Assembly: GCA_003519685.1 (NCBI GenBank)
Contig: DOWG01000146.1
Coordinates: 4,403 to 10,744, forward strand
DNA from: Lachnospiraceae bacterium
GTDB lineage: Bacteria; Bacillota; Clostridia; Lachnospirales; Lachnospiraceae
DNA length: 6,342 nucleotides
Direction of reading: 5' to 3'
The position numbers and the translations under genes were made by a program. The notes beneath the pieces are model-generated. The model was not told where the DNA came from, did no database searches, and saw nothing but the letters and a program-made list of their open reading frames with translations. Shown here piece after piece: positions 1 to 4,773 of the stretch (position 1 is its first letter; each line of letters begins with the position of its first letter).

Positions 1-669
1 AATTGCAGGACCACTGATGTGCCGGTATATGAGGATGACGACCTATCTGGTGAAACAAGAGTAGCAAGAGATCCGGTGACCGGAAAAACTTATGATGTGC
101 CGGCGGATATGACTTATGAGCAGTGGCATGAGAAATATATAGAGAGTAATCCGGATGCCGTATTATCTGAAAAGAAGTGGAAGAATCGGTATAGTGATAA
201 AAAGCAGTATGAACAATATCAGAAGATACTTGGCAATAATTTAGATGTAAATTCACTTGATGGTTTCCAAAATTTGAAGTATAATAATCCTAAGAAATGG
301 GGTAGTCTGAATTTAGCCTACAAAGACCAAAAATTAAGAAATCGTATTAAATCAGATGAAATACCAAAGGAAGTAATAATAGGAAAACAGGGAAAGCATA
401 TAATAGGGCATAATAATTACATATCTGGAAGAAGTTATGTAACAATAAGTGAAAATGAAATTCAGGAACTTGTAAATCAGTATGCTGGCACTGGAAAGAT
501 ACAAAGGGATAGCAAAGGAAATTGGATAAATCAAGAAATAGTTGATTTTAAGAAAACAGTAGGAGTATCTGTAGATAATATTACAAGCCATGAAAAAGAA
601 ACTTCAATGGTTAAAATTCATTATTCTAAAAATGGTGTACATATTGTTCCTTATGTAGAAAGCAGGTGA
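1..669 (+). CDS. MuF/SPP1 gp7-like minor head protein with C-terminal Ntox50 toxin domain (5' partial)
   Basis: The frame is open from base 1, so only the C-terminal 222 residues are seen and the true start lies upstream; the GTG at 19 is internal. The first ~60 residues (NCRTTDVPVYEDDD, then ETRVARDPVTGKTYDVPADMTYEQWHEKY) resemble the C-terminal end of phage head morphogenesis proteins of the SPP1 gp7/MuF family, which sit near the portal inside the head. A linker follows (about residues 85-115, FQNLKYNNPKKW), then a domain at about 128-217 with KQGKH, NNY, AGTGK and HYSKNGVHIVP. These are hallmarks of the Ntox50 polymorphic toxin family, predicted to be a nuclease (RNase). I infer that the toxin travels in the virion as a MuF fusion. 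GC falls from 48% at 61-120 to 30% at 361-420, consistent with an exchangeable toxin tip. The family calls are from recalled motifs; toxicity is unproven. Confidence 0.85.
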   Translation, partial: NCRTTDVPVYEDDDLSGETRVARDPVTGKTYDVPADMTYEQWHEKYIESNPDAVLSEKKWKNRYSDKKQYEQYQKILGNNLDVNSLDGFQNLKYNNPKKWGSLNLAYKDQKLRNRIKSDEIPKEVIIGKQGKHIIGHNNYISGRSYVTISENEIQELVNQYAGTGKIQRDSKGNWINQEIVDFKKTVGVSVDNITSHEKETSMVKIHYSKNGVHIVPYVESR

Positions 670-673
670 TTAA

Positions 674-910
674 GTGAGACTATTAGAAATGCTTAAAGAA
701 ATCAATAAAACAGATATCTTAAGTAAAAAAACGGTATTGAAAATTATATGTAAAGATGGTGTGGAGATAAACGGACGTTATCAAGCTTATGTATCTGAAT
801 TGGATAATGAACCAGAGGAGGCACAATTGGATATCATTACCCTGGATACGGAGGCGTCTGTTGGATTGCTTGAATCCGAAATTGAGACTATAGAAGTTTT
901 GAATAATTAA
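674..910 (+). CDS. Small acidic protein, candidate immunity protein for the Ntox50 toxin
   Basis: This 78-residue protein starts at GTG, 4 bases after the toxin stop. Its ribosome binding site AGGTGA (664-669) contains the toxin's own stop codon, so the two genes are probably translationally coupled. After an N-terminal helix (residues 1-15), the segment from about 20 to 76 (TVLKIICKDGVEINGRYQAYV, then a strongly acidic middle, then VGLLESEIETIEVL) looks like a small beta-barrel of Sm/SH3 type, ending in an ESEIETIEV strand. There is no signal peptide or membrane segment, so it is cytoplasmic. Position directly behind a polymorphic toxin, coupled translation, acidity and terminators right after it all suit an immunity gene. 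I do not recognise a named immunity family, so the function is inferred from context only. Confidence 0.7.
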   Translation: MRLLEMLKEINKTDILSKKTVLKIICKDGVEINGRYQAYVSELDNEPEEAQLDIITLDTEASVGLLESEIETIEVLNN

Positions 911-911
911 C

Positions 912-942
912 ACCATCTATCATGACGGTAGGTGGTATTTTT
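912..942 (+). terminator. Rho-independent terminator after the toxin/immunity pair
   Basis: A 10-bp stem, ACCATCTATC (912-921) with GGTAGGTGGT (927-936), includes two G-U pairs and closes on the loop ATGAC. ATTTTT (937-942) follows. It begins two bases after the stop of the 78-codon gene and would end transcription of the toxin/immunity unit. Confidence 0.8.
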
Positions 943-953
943 ATGGATTTGGT

Positions 954-980
954 AGGCACTTATTTCGGTAGGTGCTTTTA
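954..980 (+). terminator. Second, tandem hairpin terminator
   Basis: A 9-bp stem, AGGCACTTA (954-962) with TAGGTGCTT (969-977), has a TTTCGG loop and two G-U pairs. It runs into a short T tract (976-979). It follows the first terminator by about a dozen bases and shares the GGTAGGTG string with it (927-934 and 967-974). It is weaker than the first because the T tract overlaps the stem. Confidence 0.55.
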
Positions 981-993
981 TATTGCCTAAAAA

Positions 994-1215
994 TGAGTGC
1001 TGGCATATATAAATATTACTTCTCCTTAGTTACACCTTTAAAAGGCGTACCGTTTGATTTAACATCCATAAATTGACCAGTTTCGGAACTGCGTTTTATA
1101 TAAGTCCCATTTTGAGGGTTATAAGTTTGAGATCTTCCTTTTACTGCACCTTGGCGGTAATTGTTACCTGTGTTTTTAGCCATGTAATCACCTGCTTTTT
1201 AATTGCCAGCACTCA
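994..1215. repeat. 12-bp perfect inverted repeat enclosing the minus-strand small gene
   Basis: TGAGTGCTGGCA (994-1005) is the exact reverse complement of TGCCAGCACTCA (1204-1215). The arms lie just outside the 55-codon minus-strand gene: one in its 5' leader between promoter and ribosome binding site, the other 10 bases past its stop. In the minus-strand transcript the distal arm is followed by five Us, so pairing of the two arms would tie the 5' leader to the 3' end. No flanking target-site duplication is visible. Confidence 0.6.
1016..1183 (-). CDS. Small conserved phage protein of unknown function (55 aa)
   Basis: The minus strand encodes 55 residues from ATG at 1183 to TAA at 1018-1016, beginning MAKNTGNNYRQGAVKGRSQ and ending TPFKGVTKEK. 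A good ribosome binding site, AGGTGA, lies 4 bases upstream of the ATG. The layout (N-terminal NTGNNYRxGxVKxRSQ, then KRSSETGQFMDVK, then FKGVxKEK) matches a widespread family of very short hypothetical proteins that I recognise from many bacteria and prophages but cannot name. The protein is basic and polar with no membrane segment. It is read against the structural operon, between the toxin/immunity terminators and the HExxH gene, with its own candidate promoter, which suggests an independently expressed accessory (moron-like) gene. Function unknown. Confidence 0.75.
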   Translation of the reverse strand: MAKNTGNNYRQGAVKGRSQTYNPQNGTYIKRSSETGQFMDVKSNGTPFKGVTKEK

Positions 1216-1220
1216 ACAAA

Positions 1221-1229
1221 ATTATATCA
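1221..1229 (-). promoter_or_regulatory. Extended -10 promoter for the minus-strand small gene
   Basis: On the minus strand this reads TGATATAAT, a perfect TATAAT with the extended-10 TG one base upstream. The start codon at 1183 is 38 bases downstream, leaving a leader of about 30 nt. A -35 box at 17-base spacing is poor (TATTCA), as often seen with extended -10 promoters. The element lies just upstream of the divergent HExxH gene. Confidence 0.55.
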
Positions 1230-1242
1230 TATGGAGGGAAAA

Positions 1243-1560
1243 ATGAATATACCAGAAAGAGTAAGAATTGGAAGCATGGATTACAAAGTTAAGTTAACAG
1301 GAAATGTAATTTTGAAAGGTAATACTCAATGCTATGGGCATATAGATTTTGATAGACACGTCATCGAATTAGATAATTCATTGCAAGACACGCAGGGAAT
1401 AGAAGAAACATTTTTACATGAATTAGTTCATGGCATGATTAACGAGAGAAACTTCAATCTAAAAGATGCAGATGAAGAGATGATAGTTGATGAATTGGCC
1501 ATGGGATTGCATCAAATAATTAGAGATAATTCAGAAATATTTCAAGCCGAAAAACAATAG
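1243..1560 (+). CDS. Small HExxH metalloprotease-like protein (ImmA/IrrE- or SprT-like)
   Basis: This 105-residue protein starts at ATG 1243, preceded by GGAGGG (1233-1238) at 4-base spacing. An upstream in-frame ATG at 1231 has no ribosome binding site and overlaps this one. The N-terminal half (IPERVRIGSMDYKVKL, then GHIDFDRHVIELD) is predicted beta-rich. The core motif is HELVH at residues 59-63, where H59 and H63 would bind zinc and E60 would be catalytic, with a likely third ligand E84 in VDELA. This is a minimal gluzincin-like fold known in many Firmicutes phages, usually annotated as hypothetical or ImmA/IrrE-like. It lacks an HTH or other domain, so its substrate is unknown. A role in cleaving a repressor or a virion protein is only a guess. 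It sits between the accessory cluster and the scaffold gene. Confidence 0.75.
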   Translation: MNIPERVRIGSMDYKVKLTGNVILKGNTQCYGHIDFDRHVIELDNSLQDTQGIEETFLHELVHGMINERNFNLKDADEEMIVDELAMGLHQIIRDNSEIFQAEKQ

Positions 1561-1750
1561 GTGGCGATCCACTGATCTCCCTCATGACCGGGGTTAAGGT
1601 CTTATTTTTATGCTCCGAAATGAGGGTAAACTATCCTCTCTTGACAGAGATATAAACAGTCAAAAACTAACCCTTGCAGAATGGGATATAAACTTCTGTA
1701 TCGCAGCGGAGACACCGCATATAAAAACAAAGCGATTTGAAAGGAGCAAT
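1561..1750 (+). other. 190-base leader without a convincing gene, upstream of the scaffold
   Basis: No ORF here has a usable ribosome binding site; a 23-codon frame from ATG 1584 has none. The stretch holds several short hairpins: GTGG/CCAC (1561-1572), GACC/GGTC (1586-1601) followed by TTATTTTTA, TCTCT/AGAGA (1637-1650), and GCGG/CCGC (1706-1718). A longer-range pair CCCTCAT (1579-1585)/ATGAGGG (1620-1626) brackets the GACC hairpin. GATATAAAC occurs twice (1649-1657 and 1685-1693). It may be an mRNA leader, or a weak terminator plus leader, for the capsid genes. The scaffold ribosome binding site AAGGAG (1741-1746) closes it. Confidence 0.4.
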
Positions 1751-2398
1751 ATGGAATTTTTAAAAGCAATTTTAGGTGATGAACTTTACAAACAGTTTGA
1801 GACGGCGGTTAATGCATATAACGAAAAACCAGAGAACAAAGACAAACAGGTCAAGCTAGCGGACCTTAATACTGGTGAGTACGTTGGTAAGGGCAAGTAC
1901 ACCGCACTCGAAACAGAAATTACTAATCTGAAAGAGCAGATTAAGACGAACGAAGGTACCATTGAAATCCTGAAGCAAGCTAATAAGGATAATGAAACCC
2001 TGCAGCAGACCATTAAAACTCATGAGGGTACGATTCAGACGCTTAAAACTACCTATGAGAGCAAGATTAAGGAAATGAAAATTGAAGCTGCCATCCAAGC
2101 TAAGCTGACTGATGCAAAGCATCCTGAACTCCTGATTGGTAAGTTTGATAAATCGAAACTATCACTATCTGATGACGGAAGCCAGGTATACGGCGTTGAT
2201 GAGCAGCTGGCCATCCTTAAAGAGCAGTATAAGGATCTGTTTACTCCGGATGTAAAGGGTAATCCACCGTACAACAAAGACAAATCCAATCTAGGGGTCA
2301 AAAATCCTTGGAGCAAAGAACATTTCAATCTGACTGAGCAGGGAAAAATGCTCAGAGAAAATCCAGAACTTGCGAAGCAGTTTATGGCAAGTGTGTAA
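1751..2398 (+). CDS. Capsid scaffolding protein (phage minor structural protein GP20 family)
   Basis: This 215-residue protein starts at ATG 1751, behind AAGGAG at 1741-1746. The frame is open further upstream, but that extension has no ribosome binding site. The N-terminus (MEFLKAILGDELYKQFETAVNAYN, then GEYVGKGKYTALETE) is typical of GP20-type scaffolds. A coiled coil rich in K, E, Q, T and I spans about residues 50-115 and contains two copies of a 16-residue unit 24 residues apart. The C-terminal part (about 116-215) includes GKFDKSKLSLSDDG, then NPWSKEHFNLTEQGKMLRENPELAKQ, a tail probably used to bind the capsid protein. Scaffolds chaperone procapsid assembly and leave the head afterwards. 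The position directly before the major capsid gene fits the role. No protease motif is present. Confidence 0.9.
   Translation: MEFLKAILGDELYKQFETAVNAYNEKPENKDKQVKLADLNTGEYVGKGKYTALETEITNLKEQIKTNEGTIEILKQANKDNETLQQTIKTHEGTIQTLKTTYESKIKEMKIEAAIQAKLTDAKHPELLIGKFDKSKLSLSDDGSQVYGVDEQLAILKEQYKDLFTPDVKGNPPYNKDKSNLGVKNPWSKEHFNLTEQGKMLRENPELAKQFMASV
1928..2047 (+). repeat. Internal 72-bp-period repeat in the scaffold coiled coil
   Basis: Residues 60-75 (LKEQIKTNEGTIEILK) and 84-99 (LQQTIKTHEGTIQTLK) of the scaffold are near copies, offset by 72 bp (1928-1975 and 2000-2047). The DNA has diverged more than the protein, mostly at third positions. This suggests an old duplication of a coiled-coil segment kept under selection. 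Confidence 0.6.
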
Positions 2399-2433
2399 CT
2401 ATTAAATTAATTTAAGAAAGAGAGGTATTTATT

Positions 2434-3414
2434 ATGCCAACAAGAATAGCAGATGTAATTGTACCAGAGGTCTTTAATCCATATGTGATTAATAGAACGA
2501 TGGAATTATCAGCACTATATCAGTCCGGTATCGTACAACCGGTTGCTGAATTACAGGGTGCATTAAACAAAGGAAATAGATATTTCAATATGCCTTTTTG
2601 GAACGACTTAACTGGAGAGGATGAAAGCCTGGAAGATACCGAAGGCTGGGCATTAACTCCTGATAAGATTACTGCAGGGCAGGACATGGCAACGCAATTA
2701 TTCCGTGGTAAAGCATGGAGCGCTACTGACTTAGCAAAAACTCTATCCGGTGATGACCCAATGGCAGCTATTGGCAATCTAGTAGCAGGGTATTGGAATA
2801 GAAGAATGCAAAGCGCTTTAATATCTACTTTAAAGGGCGCATTTGCAACTATTACCGGAACACATGTCAACGATATTGCCATTGAAGATGGATTAAATGC
2901 CACTGATACTAATAAGATTTCCGGTGCGGCCATTGTTGATACCATGTCTAAGTTGGGCGATGCACACGAAGTATTGTCCGGTATGGTTATGCACAGCGTT
3001 CCTTACTTTAACTTAGTTAAGCAAGGCCTAGTTGAAGACGTTAGGGACGAAACCGGCAGAGTGATCTACAAAGCATACTTAGGAAAGAGAATCATCGTTG
3101 ATGATGGCGTTCCTGTAACTGACGGGACAACTTCCGGAAAGAAATACACCACATACTTATTCGGCAATGGCGCAATTGGCTATGGCGAAGGATCTCCTGA
3201 ATACCCAACAGAAGTTGACAGAGATAAGCTTGCGGGTGAAGACATCTTGATTAACAGAAAGCACTTTGTACTTCACCCAAGAGGGATTAAGTTCACAAAC
3301 AACACCGTTGCTAAAACTGCACCTACAAACGCAGAGCTTGAGATTGCTGCTAACTGGGAGAAGGTTTATTCGGATAAGCATATACGTATGGTTGCAATGG
3401 TAACTAACGGCTAA
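2434..3414 (+). CDS. Major capsid protein (Gp13-like, HK97-fold)
   Basis: This 326-residue protein starts at ATG 2434, with GAGAGG (2420-2425) about 8 bases upstream. The N-terminus (ADVIVPEVFNPYVINRTMELSALYQSG), the segment KGNRYFNMPFWNDLTGEDE (46-64) and LFRGKAWSATDLAKTLSGDDPM (89-110) are characteristic of the Gp13-like major capsid proteins of Firmicutes phages. The C-terminal landmarks HPRGIKF (281-287) and NWEKVYSDKHIRMV (307-320) also fit. It has no N-terminal delta domain or protease site, consistent with a separate scaffold that assembles the shell. The protein forms the icosahedral head lattice. It is equivalent in position to XkdG/YqbE of PBSX/skin and is complete. Confidence 0.9.
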   Translation: MPTRIADVIVPEVFNPYVINRTMELSALYQSGIVQPVAELQGALNKGNRYFNMPFWNDLTGEDESLEDTEGWALTPDKITAGQDMATQLFRGKAWSATDLAKTLSGDDPMAAIGNLVAGYWNRRMQSALISTLKGAFATITGTHVNDIAIEDGLNATDTNKISGAAIVDTMSKLGDAHEVLSGMVMHSVPYFNLVKQGLVEDVRDETGRVIYKAYLGKRIIVDDGVPVTDGTTSGKKYTTYLFGNGAIGYGEGSPEYPTEVDRDKLAGEDILINRKHFVLHPRGIKFTNNTVAKTAPTNAELEIAANWEKVYSDKHIRMVAMVTNG

Positions 3415-3435
3415 GAGGGGGCTTGTGTCCTTCTT
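3413..3435 (+). promoter_or_regulatory. Weak intercistronic hairpin after the major capsid gene
   Basis: AAGAGGG (3413-3419) can pair with CCTTCTT (3429-3435), with one G-U pair and a 9-base loop. The T tract is poor, so this looks more like an mRNA-stabilising or partly terminating hairpin behind a highly expressed gene than a true terminator. Confidence 0.35.
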
Positions 3436-3455
3436 TATTAAAGGAGAGCGATAAT

Positions 3456-3656
3456 ATGTCAGCTACGGCATTTCAAAGACGTAGAAGAGAAAGAATTAAG
3501 GCTATGCGAGAAGAAGCTGAAAAGCAACTTCAGAAAACAGATTATAGCGATAAAACCAAAGAAGAATTAAAAGCAATACTCGATGAGAAAGGCATTGCCT
3601 ATGATGCTAGGGCAAAGAAAGAAGATCTTATTAAACTATTAGAGGGCGCTGAGTAA
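3456..3656 (+). CDS. Small HeH/LEM-like domain protein of the head module (YqbF position)
   Basis: The start is ATG 3456, behind AAGGAG (3441-3446) at 9-base spacing; an in-frame TTG at 3423 has no such site. The 66-residue protein has a very basic N-terminal helix (FQRRRRERIKAMREEAEKQ, about residues 6-24). It is followed by a helix-extended-helix unit at about 31-64 (KTKEELKAILDEKGIAYDARAKKEDLIKLLEG), the pattern of HeH, SAP and Rho-N domains that bind nucleic acid. In skin, YqbF, which carries a similar domain, lies in the same place between capsid and connector genes. A role at the capsid or in contact with packaged DNA is plausible but unproven. Confidence 0.75.
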   Translation: MSATAFQRRRRERIKAMREEAEKQLQKTDYSDKTKEELKAILDEKGIAYDARAKKEDLIKLLEGAE

Positions 3657-3671
3657 TCAGCTCCCTTTTTT
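3641..3671 (+). terminator. Intrinsic terminator overlapping the end of the HeH gene
   Basis: GGGCGCTGA (3644-3652) pairs with TCAGCTCCC (3657-3665), eight of nine positions matching, around a GTAA loop that contains part of the stop codon. Six Ts (3666-3671) follow directly, and A/G-T pairs could extend the stem to 3641. The ribosome binding site of the next gene starts at the following base. It probably lowers transcription into the connector genes. Confidence 0.75.
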
Positions 3672-3686
3672 AAGGAGTGATGAAAA

Positions 3687-4028
3687 GTGACCATTGATGA
3701 ATTAAAAAGTAAAGTCAAAGAAAACTTAAAGATAGCAGATAATGAAAAGGACCTTATCATCTCTGATGTGATCCAGGAAGTAATGAATTACTGCAATCTT
3801 GCGGAGCTGCCGGAAGCTTTAGAGCCGTTCATCCGGAAGAAAACTAAAGGTATCATTGATTATGAATCGGAGAACGGTACAAGCTCCGTATTTGACGTTA
3901 AATCAATCAAAGAGGGGGATACCAGTATTACTTACAATGTCGACGATAAAACATCTAAGGATACGATTTACGGGCTATCCGACAGGGATAAAAAGACCCT
4001 GACACAGTTTAGGAGGTTGCGCCGATGA
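3687..4028 (+). CDS. Head-tail connector protein (gp6-like, YqbG position)
   Basis: This 113-residue protein starts at GTG 3687, 9 bases after AAGGAG (3672-3677). An ATG at 3680 is in another frame and stops within six codons. The fold is predicted mostly helical: an N-terminal helix pair (TIDELKSKVKENLKIADNEKDLIISDVIQEVMNYCN, residues 2-37), a helix with FIRKKTKGIIDYESENG (48-64), then VKSIKEGDTSITYN (71-84). This pattern, including the KEGDTSI stretch, is typical of the gp6/gp15-like connectors that bind under the portal ring. The basic end QFRRLRR closes the protein. Its stop overlaps the next start by 4 bases (ATGA), so translation is coupled. Confidence 0.85.
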   Translation: MTIDELKSKVKENLKIADNEKDLIISDVIQEVMNYCNLAELPEALEPFIRKKTKGIIDYESENGTSSVFDVKSIKEGDTSITYNVDDKTSKDTIYGLSDRDKKTLTQFRRLRR

Positions 4029-4360
4029 CAGCACTGCAGAGGTTATGGAAAGACAGGATGGACATTTACCGGTGGGAAGAAACTGAGATTGATGGTGTAA
4101 CCACGAGTTCAGAAGTACTTAAATACTCCGGTGTTAAGTGCCACTATAGTAAGGGTAATTTGACCGATACAGGCACTGATGGAGTTCCAACGTTAGTTAA
4201 CTCCTATTCGCTGTTTTGTGCCCTGGAAACCGATTTAAAAGAGGGCGACCGCATCGAAGTTACTCAGCGTAATGGCAGGGTTGTTAAATTATCTGTCGGA
4301 GAAGGATTCCCGTATGCAGACCATCAAGAATTTTCTGTGAAGCGGAATGGTACAGTATGA
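4025..4360 (+). CDS. Head closure / head-tail adaptor protein (XkdH/YqbH position)
   Basis: This 111-residue protein starts at the ATG inside the ATGA overlap. GGAGG lies shortly upstream (4011-4015). The N-terminus RLWKDRMDIYRWEETEIDGVTTSSEVLKY is followed by beta-rich segments: VKCHYSKGN (37-45), NSYSLFCALETDLKEGDRIEVT (59-80) and VKLSVGEGFPYADHQEFSVKR (87-107). 'Lxxxxxxx-GDRIEV' with a late beta strand is the layout of small adaptor proteins that plug the connector and seal the head after packaging. The placement between the gp6-like and gp10-like genes is the same as that of XkdH/YqbH (DUF3599-type) in PBSX/skin. The assignment rests on layout and general resemblance more than on a diagnostic motif. 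Confidence 0.75.
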   Translation: MTALQRLWKDRMDIYRWEETEIDGVTTSSEVLKYSGVKCHYSKGNLTDTGTDGVPTLVNSYSLFCALETDLKEGDRIEVTQRNGRVVKLSVGEGFPYADHQEFSVKRNGTV

Positions 4361-4773
4361 GTAATTACAGCGAGAACAAAAAGGCTATAGATGAATTCCG
4401 GACAGAATTAAGATCCATGCTTGGCGATATATCGGAGATTGATAAAAAAGTTATTAACAAGGCTGTCAATGAAGGGATAAAGGTAGCGAAGGCGAACACA
4501 CCTGTTGATACAGGCTTTATGTATAGGCAGTGGAAAAGAACTCCAACAAAGAAATCAAGAGCAGGAGTTGAAAAGACCATGTTTAACGCAGCTGATTATT
4601 CTTCGTATGTAAATGATGGTCATCGGGTAGTAAACGGTGAAGGCGAAACCGTAGACTTCATTAAAGGCAAATTTATGCTTGAAAAAGCAATTTCAAAAAC
4701 TGAGAAAGTTATGATAGAGGAATTCAGGAAAGAAGTGGAGAGGGTGAACAGGAAACATGATAAGCGATATTAA
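4357..4773 (+). CDS. HK97 gp10-like neck / tail completion protein (XkdI/YqbI position)
   Basis: This 138-residue protein starts at the ATG of a 4-base ATGA overlap. The HK97 gp10 family landmarks are clear: an N-terminal helix with repeated A/V and K (about 25-47), then TPVDTGFMYRQWK (48-60), where the TPVDTG turn is nearly invariant. NAADYSSYVNDGHR (77-90) and FIKGKFMLEKAI (101-112) follow. A charged helix and a very basic end (ERVNRKHDKRY) finish it. In tailed phages these proteins act at the head-tail joint, helping the tail dock. The last 17 bases overlap the next gene, so expression of the pair is linked. Confidence 0.9.
   Translation: MSNYSENKKAIDEFRTELRSMLGDISEIDKKVINKAVNEGIKVAKANTPVDTGFMYRQWKRTPTKKSRAGVEKTMFNAADYSSYVNDGHRVVNGEGETVDFIKGKFMLEKAISKTEKVMIEEFRKEVERVNRKHDKRY

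Noticed and set aside
19..21. GTG at 19 as the start of the minor head/toxin gene
   Set aside because: The frame is open to base 1, upstream residues NCRTTD continue the family's C-terminal pattern, and no ribosome binding site precedes it. It is an internal codon of a truncated gene.
994..1215. Insertion sequence or transposon bounded by the 12-bp inverted repeat
   Set aside because: There is no transposase, the element would be only 222 bp, and no target-site duplication is visible. It is kept as a repeat only.
1203..1230. Plus-strand promoter TTGCCA - 16 bases - TATCAT before the HExxH gene
   Set aside because: The boxes match fairly well, but transcription would start at about 1237, inside the ribosome binding site GGAGGG (1233-1238). 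That would leave almost no leader, so it is not called.
1641..1670. Perfect -35 box TTGACA at 1641-1646 as a promoter for the capsid genes
   Set aside because: No acceptable -10 box lies 16-18 bases downstream (AAACTA at best); the TATAAA at 1651 is too close. The hexamer is also part of a small TCTCT/AGAGA hairpin.
1610..1750. N-terminal extension of the scaffold from ATG 1610
   Set aside because: No ribosome binding site precedes it and the extra residues do not resemble scaffold proteins, whereas ATG 1751 has AAGGAG and the family's N-terminus.
2520..2945. 141-codon open frame on the minus strand within the capsid gene
   Set aside because: It is an antisense shadow of the strongly supported major capsid gene, with no ribosome binding site or family resemblance.
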